64,000 nt of DNA. It comes from Unio delphinus (Eukaryota; Mollusca; Bivalvia; Unionida; Unionidae). The stretch lies in NCBI GenBank assembly GCA_029339505.1, contig JAQISU010000097.1, positions 2,052,001-2,116,000 on the forward strand, read 5' to 3'. The notes under the pieces were generated by a model, which had not been told where the DNA came from, made no database searches, and saw only the letters and a program-made list of their open reading frames with translations. Shown here one piece after another: positions 11,697 to 23,647 of the stretch (position 1 is the stretch's first letter; each line of letters opens with the position of its first letter). The position numbers and the translations under genes were made by a program.

Positions 11697-11949
11697 AAAA
11701 AAACGAGGAGGTGATATTGCAGCCAAGTTAGTAAAATTACCAGGAACACCATGGGCAAAATACCCAGGAGAAAAACACCTTCCAGGGTATAATTATTGTG
11801 GACCCGGGACCAGACTCGATATCAGACTCGATGATCAAAACCAACCCCAGCCCGGTGAAAACCCAATAAACGCCGGTGATAAGGCGTGTCACGCTAATGA
11901 TGTTCCTTATAAAAGCATTAATCTGCAACACAGATGTGAAATTAATTAA
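11692..11949 (+). pseudogene. E1 phospholipase A2-like (parvovirus VP1-type) domain
   Basis: The frame reads KYPGEKHLPGYNYCGPGT, where LPGYNYCGPGT corresponds to the Ca2+-binding loop of parvoviral VP1 PLA2 domains, then NPINAGDKAC and HANDVPY. Family members have D-x-A-C-x-x-H-D-x-A-Y at the catalytic site; here Asn replaces the His and Pro the Ala. The domain normally lets incoming virions breach endosomal membranes. This copy is therefore probably inactive, besides being out of frame with its zinc ribbon. The ORF on the opposite strand is a shadow. Confidence 0.7.
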
Positions 11950-12115
11950 TTATATCTGGTATGACCAATACTACTATCTTTTCTGTCTACGGTAAATTGG
12001 CGAGGATCTTTATCCGACCAACACCAATTCATTTTACAATTGCAACGCGCGCAGTGATTATTCTGCTGTTGTTTCAGTGTAATTATTAATTCAGCATTAA
12101 TGTCAAATTCTCTAT
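11950..12115 (-). pseudogene. E1 HNH-like zinc module at the 3' end of the Pol-helicase region
   Basis: Minus-strand reading gives KQQQNNHCARCNCKM, then WSDKDPRQFTVDR and SSIGHTRYN before the reading ends next to the PLA2-like gene. CxxC followed by V-D-R-x-D-x-x-x-G-H matches HNH/endonuclease-VII-like zinc modules, whose second CxxC pair would lie further on and is missing. It is separated from the helicase by stops near 12085-12110. The E2 units keep the HCASCNCIM part, again after the helicase. Confidence 0.5.
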
Positions 12116-13165
12116 TATTTTTTTATCCTGTTGTTTATAACCAGAGTTTTTTCTGATTATATCATCGCTGTCAATATCAATTATTGTTGTTTCATTAGCA
12201 TCTAAAACAACTCTTCGAAGTTGATTTATTCTTCGTACTCTGGACGCTGCAAGATGAATTAAATTCGACCACTCGATGTGATTATCTATGATCCAAACAA
12301 TTGTATAGGATATAGTTAATCCCTGTGAAGAATAAATCGTCGCTGCGTAACCTAGCGTCCATGGGGATTTATTAGTGCGTAATGCATCTTCGACGACATT
12401 GATATCAACCAGCACAATATCATTTTACATAGTATTCGCTTCTCACTTTGTCCTGGAATATCAACTTCGATATTTTGTTTTCGTGTATCCTTGGGCCTAT
12501 AACACAACGGCGTTGGAGGCGTTGCAAATTTTTCATTAGGTAATTCAAATAACTTCATCTGAAGTGTGTCTCTGACTATTTTTCTACTTGCTACTATCAA
12601 ATCGTTAGGTCTCCACGCTTCTCAGAAATCATTTAATGGGGTTTCCAAAATTATTTCACGCGCTATTTCACATTAGATTCTATCCGGTTGTAATCTAATT
12701 AGTTTTTTGAACTCGCGTAGTTGTTCATCAAGTGCTCTATGATCAATATTAATTTATTCATAATAGTCTACAAAATTCTTCAACCAATCATGTGTGGATA
12801 AACCGACAAATGGTGGTGTTTGGCCATGATCGCCACACATTATCACGCTTGTATTTTTCAGTAACAACCAATCAAGAAATCTTTGTAATACATCTAACGA
12901 TACTGTGCATATTTCATCCCAAATAATGAGTTCAGGAATATATATTTCACCCATTCGATCAGGAGTCCATTCGTCGCCTTTCCATTGAAAGAAACTGTGA
13001 TAAGTGCAAGCAATAATTCCTCGCTGTTTCATCTCTCTTGCAAGTCTGTGGGTCGGTGTTAGCACAATCATATTTGATTTGGAAACGCTAGCGTTTTTAC
13101 GAAATAATTCAATCGCACGAGTCGTCTTTCCTGACCCACCACAACAGTTTAGGTAGCTGGTTTTA
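12116..13165 (-). pseudogene. E1 SF1 helicase domain, broken
   Basis: Minus-strand segments in order: Walker A GGSGKTTRAIELF (about 13105-13142), motif Ia VLTPTHRLA, motif II LIIWDEI, motif III IMCGDHGQTPPF, a middle segment (12352-12600), motif V YAATIYSSQGLTI and motif VI LAASRVRRINQLRR. This is a complete superfamily-1 (RecD/Pif1-like) helicase core spread over three frames, with stops around 12600-12754. It lies directly downstream of, and on the same strand as, the DNA polymerase palm motifs with only about 40 bp between them, so a Pol-helicase fusion protein is likely. Motifs V and VI recur in the E2 repeat units and in E4. Confidence 0.75.
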
Positions 13166-13199
13166 TATCTACATATTGGATCAGATATCGACGGTGCAT

Positions 13200-15342
13200 T
13201 AGATAATTATGATATCTGATTATTTTTCAAGTAATTGTTTTCAATCGTAACATCTGCTGATTTGGAATAATCACGCAGCATTTCCTTTTTAATTCTCCAT
13301 GATCCCCAACTCTCGTCACAATTTGTAAATTCAGCCACTGCTTCGCCGTGTTTCACGTTTATATTAAATGAATCAGTGGCGACTCTAACCGCAGTGTCAG
13401 GAAATCTATTTATCATTGAAAATAAATTAATAGAAGCATAAGCTAGCATAGACGACCTCAAATGTGCATACTGAATATTTTTTCCAGCGTTGTAAGTAAC
13501 AATTGTACCCAATTTGGTTAGATCGGACAAGAAAGCGTCTTTACGATTTACATATATATCTTTAGATGTTACATCTGCGATTATAAAGTCGTATTCAGCA
13601 TCATCTATAATCAACCGTGAAGAATATCTGTTATTGTCATATTTGTTCCACCCTGAGTGAATTTACCGATTATTCTTGTACCGAGACTTTTTACGAGTTT
13701 ATTTATAACTACAAAGATTTATTTTGACCGTTTTGCGATATATTCTTCGTCTAGATCAGGAAATTGTTTTTTATAGTCGCTGATTATACTATCTAGACTA
13801 TCGGGTTGTGGTAACCAGACCTGAGTCTGCGCTCGATATGATATAATCGCTTCACTGACAATCAGCGAGATTAGTATTTTAGAATCAATCATATACCGTA
13901 ATAACACTATTGGCATCCAGTGTTTTTCCGAGATGTGTCTACCAATCCAAATATAACAGCACGGATGAAGTCCTGTAGCCAATTCAAATGATACCACACG
14001 AGCGAATCCTGTTAAATCAAAATCAGGCAATGGGCCATTAAGAGCAACACGTGTCATCTCATGTGTGGGATGTCCAAATCGTTTAAAATACTCAGCGCAC
14101 TCTCCGTACCCGAGAAAACTCCCGGGATAACACGCAACCATATCAACTGAAATAATACTTTCAGAGGTGTATTTTGCATTCCATAATCCACCATGGTTAT
14201 ATTCAACGCAGCTTGATTTGATATCTGATAGAAATTGAGCTCTTGTAGGTTTCCACATGTTTTTTTTCTCTCGCAAAATGAGCCGCAACTGACGGAATCG
14301 TAAAACAATTTTGTTAATAATTGTTCGTTGTCTTCTGTTGATAAACCATTAGCTAGTTTTTTCATTTCATTGTGGAGGGCTTCATTACGGTATAATTCTC
14401 CGTTTGGTCATACAAATTGATCGAATTTACCCTCTTCGTCTTCAAAACTGTGAAGTAACCACACTGACACAGGATCGTTTTTACTTGACTGAGAAATAAA
14501 ATCAAATAAATTTCCCGTGTAATATTGTATTGTTCTATCCCGCGGAAATATTGTTATCGCAGGTGTCCACGCGTGTTCATTATGATCAATAATTTTGATT
14601 GGAATTCCCTGTGATTTATATTTCGATTCGTGTAATATTTCTCCTGTTATCGTCATTATGGTTATTGGTAATCTTAATGATGTTTCTAATTTGGTTAATC
14701 TTGAGTTGATGCTCCGTTCTTCCTAACTGTTAATTCCCATTCATTTATTTTTTTAAGTCTTAGATCAGTCAATAAGTTTCCACGCAACGCATTTGTAAAA
14801 TGCTCTATCATTCGTTTTGCTACGCAAATTATCCTTGACGAATATTTCATTGGTTTTAATTTTTCAATACTCGGTTTATCATTTAACGAATAGATTCCAT
14901 AAGCAACTGCTGTTACAGGATAAGATCTTTCATAGTACGGTTTGTCAATCCCAGTCAGCAATCCTGGTTTGGAATCATGACTCAAAGTGATAGTTCTTTT
15001 ATCTTTCAAAATTGGTTCAAATTTGTCTCGAATAATCCAATTCCCCGTTTCTGAGCGGATAATGAATTTCACTCTAAAGAAATATTTGTTCTTGTCAAGA
15101 TGTGAGATTATAAGTGCTGCTCTTCCATCGTTCATGGTAGCATCAACGTCACCATCGATTCAAAATGTTGACTAACAGTGAGATGCTCCATCGCATTTGA
15201 ATTCATTAAAACAATCGCGGATTTTATCTATCATGCTTCTATCACTTATTAGACCCTTTGGTACATCTGCGGAGATTCTATCGAGATTGAATTTAACATT
15301 TTTCCAAGGCGTAATTTTCGATAATCTCTCGAACTCATTCAT
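13200..15342 (-). pseudogene. E1 family-B DNA polymerase, broken
   Basis: Start codon at 15342 (MNEFERLSKITPWK), shared with E2. Reading continues minus-strand through 15135-14695, 14656-14408, 14365-14054 / 14288-13719 and 13614-13207. Palm motif A is SIISVDMVACYPGSF, a motif-B-like RIIGKFTQGG lies between the last two frames, and motif C is VRVATDSFNI. These identify a viral type-B polymerase; exonuclease motifs were not identified with confidence. At least four frameshifts or stops (near 15180, 14680, 14290-14380 and 13620-13710) inactivate it. It would replicate the element's genome; whether protein-primed cannot be told from motifs alone. Confidence 0.7.
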
Positions 15343-15396
15343 ATTATTATTATTATTATTATTAAAACAAGTATTTAAATAAAGAATTTATATATA
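15343..15396. promoter_or_regulatory. Divergent promoter between polymerase and zinc-finger gene (E1)
   Basis: 54 bp between two opposed start codons. AAAACAAGTATTTAAATAA followed by GAATTTATATATA is conserved in the same place in E2 (56452-56484). E1 adds a seven-unit (ATT)n expansion on the polymerase side. Confidence 0.55.
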
Positions 15397-15762
15397 ATGA
15401 ACCATTGCAAATGGCTTGTGATAGGATCAGTAACCGCATGTAACAAATCATGCAGAAAGGAATTCTGTGGATATCATTTACAAAGCGTTCGTAACGGAAG
15501 TTTTGGACCACTCCCTTGCATACAATGTGGGGTAGGTGTGAGAGGAAAATCGCAGTTGTGTCTGAGTTGCGGTGGTAAGCGATACAGAGAGTTGAAGCGC
15601 TATTATGATAAACGAATCAAAGATTCTGTCAAAAACTCCATCAATGACTGTGACAGAGTCAGCAACAAAATCATAAAAACACCTCAAGACTACATTGGAA
15701 GATTTCCAAATAATGTAATAATTAAACCAAACAATCAATTAGACAAATTTTATTATATATAA
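15397..15762 (+). CDS. E1 Cys-rich zinc-finger protein
   Basis: Intact 121-residue ORF starting MNHCKWLVIGSVTACNKSC. Several cysteine pairs (CNKSC, CGYH, CIQCGVGV, CLSCGGKR) predict one or two zinc-binding modules, followed by a basic helix (RYRELKRYYDKR) and a tail containing IGRFPNNVIIK. The E2 homologue (56485) keeps the same cysteines. Function unknown; DNA binding is plausible. Its stop codon abuts the ATG of the HNH gene (TAA|ATG), so the two are tightly linked. Confidence 0.65.
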   Translation: MNHCKWLVIGSVTACNKSCRKEFCGYHLQSVRNGSFGPLPCIQCGVGVRGKSQLCLSCGGKRYRELKRYYDKRIKDSVKNSINDCDRVSNKIIKTPQDYIGRFPNNVIIKPNNQLDKFYYI

Positions 15763-16160
15763 ATGGACCAAACATTTCAACCGCATCCCGTGATCAGCAA
15801 TTATGAAGCGTCTCGTGACGGTAGTGTCAGAAACCGTAGACTAAAGAATCCATTCGGGATTGTGAATAATCTTGGGTATTTGATATTTGATGTCGGAGGT
15901 AAAAAATATCATAATCATCGTATCCTGTATGAGTGTTTTCATGGATTGATTGAAGATGGTCTTGTTATTGATCATATTGATGGATGTCCTCAAAATAACA
16001 GATTGGATAATTTACGAGCTATTACACGGAGTGAGAATAATGCATTTGTAGATACTGGCATCTGTAAATCAATTGGGAAAAGACCTATCATTTAATACAG
16101 CAACTAATGAAGAAATGGTATTTCAATCATTGAAAATCTTTGTAAATGAAAGGTATTTTA
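15763..16160 (+). pseudogene. E1 HNH endonuclease, C-terminus frameshifted
   Basis: The open part (15763-16095) has YEASRDGSVRNRRLKN (a NUMOD4-like start), then KKYHNHRILYECFHG and LVIDHIDGCPQNNRLDNL with the H-N-H residues in HNHR, DHIDG and NNRLDNL. Such enzymes are homing-type or nicking endonucleases. After IGKRPI a frameshift near 16083 moves the reading to SFNTATNEEMVFQSLKIF, which aligns to the C-terminal module of the E2 copy, then homology ends around 16,160; this is the right limit of recognisable E1. Start chosen at the ATG directly after the preceding stop. Confidence 0.7.
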
Positions 16161-16223
16161 TTTGGTTAGCTTCACTTTTTAATGCTCGCTGTGCGTGTGT
16201 TGTGAACGTGAAATGATTAAAAT

Positions 16224-17541
16224 ACACTGTTACAGAAGATCACAATATCATTTTGTTAGACCAAACTGGTTCAAGCAAACGTTTTATGGTGAAGGAAATA
16301 CAAAATAAGTTGTCTGTAGCCGGCAAAAATGTCAGTCACAACAGACATTGCAGCACTGAATGTGAAAGGATGCACAGTGCATTCCTGGTCTGGGATTGGT
16401 GATGGTAGATATGGAAGTGGTAAATTTTGTAGAAAACTTCTCACTGATTCACAAAAAAGACCATGTATTTTTAAAACAGGCTGTCTAATAATTTATGAAA
16501 TTTATATGCTGTCGTCGAAATGTTTTGAACCAACTGAAAATGCATGTACAATTATTAAACATTCAGATCTGAATTATATAGGTACATACGGTATTGCAAG
16601 TGGAGACTTTTTCAGCTTCCGCCTGCACCTGAGGCTGACTCATTTACATATGATTTAGGTAAATCTTGTTTCAAATCCACCATTTTTCCCAATGGTATTT
16701 AGACAAAATTGTCCTTGATAGGACAAGATGAAATAGATATTCAATAATGTTTGAAAGGGTAAATATCTGAAGAAACCAAAACTTTATCTTGAGGCTGTAG
16801 AGACCTCTCCCTCCTGGAGATAACCCAATAAAACTTTGAGGACTGTACATTAATTATAAAATATAAAGTGTGTACAAAATAGTTGGTGCATCAAATTGTT
16901 ATCAGTTAATAGATGTGGGTGACAATAATTGGTGCAATAAGTTTTGTCTTCCAAATGTTTTATGCTTGAAAATTGGATGTCCGGCTATGCTGGTAATAAA
17001 AAAAATAATAATTAAGCTCAGCACTAGCAAATGGTTTCCTTGGAGATGTTGTCGTGATGAAGGAAGGCTTTGTGACAGTTGCTTTTTTATATAAAAAATA
17101 TAGTTCATATGGGAAGAAAAAATGTTGCTGTTTACATTGCCATTTAGAAAAAGACTAGCCATAAGTATTCAATTTACTCAGAGTTGAAGTTAAGTCAGTT
17201 TGGTGTGGCAATAGGGAGGAAATAAAAATGACGAAGTGTTATCAGTTTCAATGATGACTCTGGGATTCCACATAGTTCTAGCATATATGAATTTTTACAA
17301 TAAACTTCTTGTTCCATTTGATTCATGTTTAGAAAGCTGTGAACAATCTGTCTCTTTCTTAGAGAACCTCAGTGTTGTTTTTGATTTTAGGAACTTAGAC
17401 GTTTCTGATGGAGAAAGTTTAGAAGTTGATGAAATGTTTGCAATTGGAGAAGACATGCCTGCTTTAAGTAGTACCAAGAATATAGGTCAACCACAGCTGA
17501 ATCTGACATTGTTGAGCATCGTGTTGACCATACAAAAATGA
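16224..17541 (+). pseudogene. Pif1-like helicase relic (Helitron- or host-type)
   Basis: Scattered but ordered Pif1 motifs: a degraded Walker A (ILLDQTGSSKRFM), IAALNVKGCTVHSWSGIGDG (16350-16410), a decayed DE box (LIIYEIYMLSSKCFE), a GDFF motif (ASGDFF), RPLPPGDNPIK (about 16795-16835), PNVLCLKIGCPAMLV (16945-16995) and LANGFLGDVVVMKEGFV (17028-17080). The remaining segment to 17541 (VVFDFRNLDVSDGESLEVDE) is probably its C-terminal tail. Many frameshifts and stops. It is a different helicase from the SF1 domain at 12-13 kb and is not obviously part of E1. Confidence 0.65.
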
Positions 17542-18938
17542 AGCAATTTAACCGCAATAGTACAATAACACCAGAACAAATGATATTAAGAATAACATGA
17601 ACATAAATCTTCAAAAAGCCACTGCAAGAATTGAATAAATTGTTTTATATATTGTACCAAAACATTTAAATTATCTTTAATAAAGAATATGATAATATAG
17701 ATGTCAGAAAATTAAATTCGAAGACATGAACTGAATATTATTCTGAAGGTTTCAGTGACTCAGGATTACATCTAAATTTTTGAAATTGATTGAAATCTAT
17801 GACAAATGATTATGTTGATGTTTTTACATTTGGAAAGATTGTTGACACAATTTGTGAAATTCTTTTGGACAAAACAAATACCACTGATATTATCACTCAC
17901 AAGTTAAACCTGCAACTTCTATACATGTATCAGATAAAGTTACATTATAGTAGCATAAAATGGAATAAAACAAAATTAAAACAAAAAAAAAACAATTAAA
18001 TTAAATCAAATATACATAAAACTATGACCTTTCCCCTTTTGTAAAATTGAAATCTGACAGTTTTAGAAATGAGTAGTAATGAGTTGAAAACGCAATCATT
18101 AATTATGCATTAGCATTTGGATATGAAACATATCTTGTACGATCAGTCAGAAAATAATCTGTATTCTCACTTTGAAATGAAATCACACATTTATGCTCTG
18201 TAATATATACTAGCTTATTGAAATGTGATCTGATTTTGCTATGTAAAGCCTATGTCATAAAAGCAGGAAATTACAGAGGAGTGGTCTAGTTAATAAATTG
18301 TGTAATGTACTATCTGCTTTAAATGAAATGCCAATGCCATATTTTTTGTACAGAATAAAATTTTTGCCAGCTAAAAGTCAATTGTAATCACAATAATTCC
18401 TGCAATAACAAAAGTCAGCCATATACTAAAATAAGAAGTAGAGCGGGAAAAGAAAATGGAATTGAATGGGTAAATGGATAAAGAAAAAAGAAAAATATAT
18501 GACAAAAATGACGCTGATAATTCAGTTTTCTCTGTATGTAAGCATCATTATACAGTGTATGAATTGTGGATCCAGTGTGATTTGTATAATGAATGGTTTG
18601 ATTGGTTTTGTTAGGGCATAGATGAAGTGATCTGGAGGAATACGGAATATGAAAATATGGTTCTGTACCAACTGTCCTAGAAAAAGAGACATTGCTAAAT
18701 CAGACGTTTCACATTTAGAAATATTTCATATTTAGACATTGTGCTTTTGGACTTTGATTACATGCATTTGTTTCTCTCAGTAAAAAGGGTAAACTAATGA
18801 CAACTTGATTCTCTACTCTCAGCATGTTATAATTCGTTTTCCCTTTTTTCTGACAAAACAATTGCCTGTCACTGAAACGTACTGCCTTTAGTTTGCATTA
18901 CGATAAATTGTTTAAAATATTTTGCGAGATCAGTTTAT
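17542..18938. other. No gene seen
   Basis: AT-rich DNA with short ORFs only; nothing recognised. Confidence 0.5.
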
Positions 18939-19062
18939 GCATCATAAATATGTAAGTTATTTTATGCATTGTTTATGAGATTATTTTTGGATTGCATGTA
19001 TGCATCATAAATATGTAAGTTGTTTTATGCGTTGTTTATGGGATTCTTTTTGGATTGCATTT
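18939..19062. repeat. Two-copy tandem repeat, about 64 bp
   Basis: GCATCATAAATATGTAAGTT with following TTTATGCATTGTTTATG occurs twice in direct succession. Confidence 0.8.
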
Positions 19063-19162
19063 CATTCACTCTTCAGTCATGTGCCATGGTTGGATTTGAA
19101 AAAGACTTATCTCATGAAATCAAAGCAATAGAAAAATATATTGTTACGCAGGGTGAAGTACA

Positions 19163-19246
19163 GTTAACAATGATGCCTATTTGGTAACAATGATGCCTAT
19201 TTGGTAACAATGATGCCTATTTGGTAACAATGATGCCTATTTGGTA
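19163..19246. repeat. 20-bp tandem repeat, four copies
   Basis: TAACAATGATGCCTATTTGG repeated four times with almost no divergence. Confidence 0.95.
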
Positions 19247-19787
19247 ATAGTCATATATAGCAAAGGAAGATACATGAAATCTCAATTATGCATTGTAGGT
19301 ACAATTCCAATAAAAATGCATAGTTTGACCAAAGATAGAGAACTCCAGAACAAGGCTTTGATTTCCTTACAAAGAGCAAAGAAGTATCTTTTCAAAATAT
19401 ACACTAAGTCAATGGTTTTATTTTGACCTAGAACATGTGATATAACAACAATAAAACATGACAAACTCATTCGTCTTTGTTACAGAACCATTTCAGATGT
19501 TGAGCAAAGTACAAGAAAAATATTGGCTTTTAATGCTTTATGAAAAATATTACCAAATTAAATTACACTCCTTGACTATCCCCCTTAGATCACCACAGTT
19601 TTTAAAATTTGAATTAGTGAAAAATAAAAGATTGTTGAAAAAGTCAGATGAAACTGTTGTCTTGGTATTCACTCAATTATAATCTACTACTGGATAGCAC
19701 ACATCCAAATCTAATGGTGGCAAGATATTGGTTACACTGTGACAATGACTGATATTGCACAAAGAGTTTGTCATTTCTATCACAATA
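19247..19787. other. No gene seen
   Basis: Short AT-rich ORFs only. Confidence 0.5.
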
Positions 19788-22700
19788 TGCCAGTCTGTTT
19801 TATAGTCCATAATGTGACAATCTGTTTTATAGTCCACAATATGACTGTTTTACAATCGACATTGTGACACTCTGTTTTATAGTCCACAATGTGAGAGTCC
19901 AGTTTATAGTCCACAATATGACAGTCTGTTTTATAGTCTACAATGTGACAGTCTGTTTCATAGTCCACAATGTGAAAGTCCAGTTTATAGTCCACAATGT
20001 GACAGTCTGTTTTATAGTCCACAATGTGACAGTCTGTTTTATAGTCCACAATGGGACAGTCCATTTTATAGTCCACAATGTGACAGTCTGTTTTATAGTC
20101 CACAATGTGACAGTCTGTTTTATAGTCCACAATGTGACAGTCTTTTTTATAGTCCACAATGTGACAGTCCAGTTTATAGTCCACAATGTGACAGCATGGT
20201 TTATAGTCCACATTGTGACAGTCTGTTTTATAACCCACAATGTGACAGTCTGTTTTATAGTCCACAATGCGACAGTCCATTTTATAGTCCACAATGTGAC
20301 AGTCTGTTTTATAGTCCACAATGTGACAGTCTGTTTTATAGTCCACAATGTGACAGTCCAGTTTATAGTACACAATGTGACAGTATGGTTTATAGTCCAC
20401 AATGTGATAGTCTGTCTTATAGTCCACAATGTGACAGTCTGTTTTAAAGTCCACAATATGACAATCTGGTTTATAGTACACAATGTGACAGTCCAGTTTA
20501 TAGTCCACAATGTGACAGTATGGTTTATAGTCCATATTGTGACAGTCTGTTTTATAGTCCACAATGTGACAGTCCATTTTATAGTGCACAATGTGACAGT
20601 ATGGTTTATGGTCCACATTGTGACAGTCTGTTTATAGTACACAATGTGAAAGTCCAGTTTATAGTCCACAATGTGACAGTCTGTTTTATAGTCCACAATA
20701 TGACAGTCTGTTTTATAGTCCACAATGGGACAGTCCATTTTAATGTCCAAAATGTGACAGTCTGTTTTATAGTCCACAATGTGTCAGTCTGTTTTATAGT
20801 CCACAATGTGACAGTCTTTTTTATAGTCCACAATGTGACAGTCCAGTTTATAGTCCACAATGTGACAGCATGGTTTATAGTCCACATTGTGACAGTCTGT
20901 TTTATAATCCACAATGTGACAGTCTGTTTTATAGTCCACAATGCGACAGTTTATTTTATAGTCCACAATGTGACAGTCTGTTTTATAGTCCACAATGTGA
21001 CAGTCTGTTTTATAGTCCACAATGTGACAGTCCAGTTTATAGTACACAATGTGACAGTATGGTTTATAGTCCACAATGTGATAGTCTGTTTTATAGTCCA
21101 CAATGTGACAGTCTGTTTTAAAGTCCACAATATGACAATCTGGTGTATAGTACACAATGTGACAGTCCAGTTTATAGTCCACAATGTGACAGTATGGTTT
21201 ATAGTCCATATTGTGACAGTCTGTTTTATAGTCCACAATGTGACAGTTTGTTTCATAGTCCACAATGCGACAGTCCATTTTATAGTGCACAATGTGACAG
21301 TATGGTTTATGGTCCACATTGTGACAGTCTGTTTATAGTACACAATGTGATAGTCTGTTTTATAGTACACAATATGACAGTCTGTTTTATAGTCCACAAT
21401 ATGACAGTCTGTTTTATAGTCCACAATGTGACAGTCCAGTTTATAGTACACAATGTGACAGTATGGTTTATAGTCCACAATGTAACAGTCTGTTTTACAA
21501 TACACAATGTGACAGTCTGTTTTATAGTACACAATGTGACAGTCTGTTTTATAGTCCACAATATGACAGTCTGTTCTATAGTCCACAATGTGACAGTCCA
21601 TTTTATAGTAGACAATGTGACAGTATGGTTTTTAGTCCACAATGTGACAGTCTGCTTTATAGTACACAATGTGACAGTCTGTTTTATAGTCCACAATATG
21701 AAAATTTGGTTTATAGTACTCAATGTGACAGTCCAGTTTATAGTCCACAATGTGACAGTATGGTTTATAGTCCACATTGTGACAGTCTGTTTTATAGTCC
21801 ACAACGTGACAGTCTGTTTTATAGTCCACAATGCGACAGTCCATTTTATAGTCCACAATGTGACAGTCTGTTTTATAGTCCACAGTGTGACAGTCTTTTT
21901 TATAGTCCACAATGTGACAGTCTTTTTTATAGTCCACAATGTGACAGTCCAGTTTGTAGTCCACAATGTGACAGTATGGTTTATAGTCCACATTGTGACA
22001 GTCTGTTTTATAGTCCACAATGCGACAGTCCATTTTATAGTCCACAATGTGACAGTCTGTTTAATAGTCCACAATGTGACAGTCTGTTTTATAGTCCACA
22101 ATGTGACAGTCCAGTTTATAGTTCACAATGTGACAGTATGGTTTATAGTCCACAATGTGACAGTCTGTTTTATAGTACACAATGTGACAGTCTGTTTTAT
22201 AGTCCACAATATGACAATCTGGTTTATAGTACTCAATGTGACAGTCCAGTTTATAGTCCACAATGTGACAGTATGGTTTATAGTCCACATTGTGACAGTC
22301 TCTTGTATAGTCCACAATGTGACAGTCTGTTTTATAGTCCACAATGCGACAGTCCATTTTATAGTCCACAATGCGACAGTCCATTTTATAGTCCACAATG
22401 TGACAGTCTGTTTTATAGTCGACAATATGACAGTCTGTTTTATAGTCCACAATGTGACAGTCCAGTTTATAGTACACAATGTGACAGTCCAGTTTATAGT
22501 CCACAATGTGACAGTATGGTTTATAGTCCACATTGTGACAGTCTGTTTTATAGTCAACAATATGACAGTCTGTTTTATGTGACAGTCCAGTTTATAGTAC
22601 ACAATTTGACAGTATGGTTTATAGTCCACAATGTGACAGTCTGATTTACAATACACAATGTGACAGTCTGTTTTATAGTACACAATGTGACAGTCTGTTT

Positions 22701-23647
22701 TATAGTCCACAATATGACAGCCTGTTTTATAGTACACAATGTGACAGTCCATTTTATAGTACACAATGTGACAGTCTGTTTTATAGTCCACAATATGACA
22801 GTCTGTTTTATAGTCCACAATGTGACAGTCCAGTTTATAGTACACAATTTGACAGTACGGTTTATAGTCCACAATGTGAGAGTCTGATTTACAATACACA
22901 ATGTGACAGTCTGTTTTACAGTACACAATGTGACAATCTGTTTTATAGTCCACAATGTGACAGTCTGTTTTATAGTACACAATGTGACAGTCCAGTTTAT
23001 AGTACACAATATGACAGTCTGTTTTATAGTCCACAATATGACAGTCTGTTTTATAGTCCACAATGTGACAGTCCAGTTTATAGTACACAATGTGACTCTA
23101 TGGTTTATAGTCCACAATGTGACAGTCTGTTTTGCAATACACAATGTGACAGTCTGGTTTATAGTACACAATGTGACAGTCTGTTTTATAGTCCACAATA
23201 TGACAGTCTGTTTTATAGTCCACAATGTGACAGTCCAGTTTATAGTACACAATTTGACAGTATGGCTTATAGTCCACAATGTGACAGTCTGATTTACAAT
23301 ACCCAATGTGACAGTCTGTTTTATAGTACACAATGTGACAGTCTGTTTTATAGTCCACAATATGACAGCCTGTTTTATAGTACACAATGTGACAGTCCAT
23401 TTTATAGTACACAATGTGACAGTCTGTTTTATAGTCCACAATATGACAGTCTGTTTTATAGTCCACAATGTGACAGTCCAGTTTATAGTCCACAATGTGA
23501 CAGTCCAGTTTATAGTACACAATTTGACAGTATGGCTTATAGTCCACAATATGACAGTCTGTTTTATAGTACACAATGTGACAGTCCAGTTTATAGTACA
23601 CAATGTGACAGTATGGTTTAAAGTCCACAATGTGACAGTCTGTTTTA
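19788..23647. repeat. 27-bp satellite with higher-order repeats
   Basis: About 140 units of 27 bp, core GTCCACAATGTGACAGTCTG followed by TTTTATA. Units vary mainly at two places (GTCC/GTAC and CTG/CCA/CCAG/ATG). Because 27 is a multiple of three and the unit lacks stops in several frames, long ORFs appear on both strands (9-residue periods such as FIVHNVTVC and YSPQCDSLF). Single-base deletions, for example near 20630, make the open frame jump. Blocks recur at 674 bp (20196 and 20870) and 648 bp (22643 and 23291), showing higher-order units of 25 and 24 monomers. Confidence 0.97.

Noticed and set aside
11737..11931. Minus-strand ORF of 64 codons
   Set aside because: Antisense shadow of the PLA2-like domain on the plus strand.
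16224..17541. Helitron Rep-helicase
   Set aside because: Only Pif1-type helicase motifs are visible; no Rep (HUH) motif or Helitron ends were found, so the source is left open.
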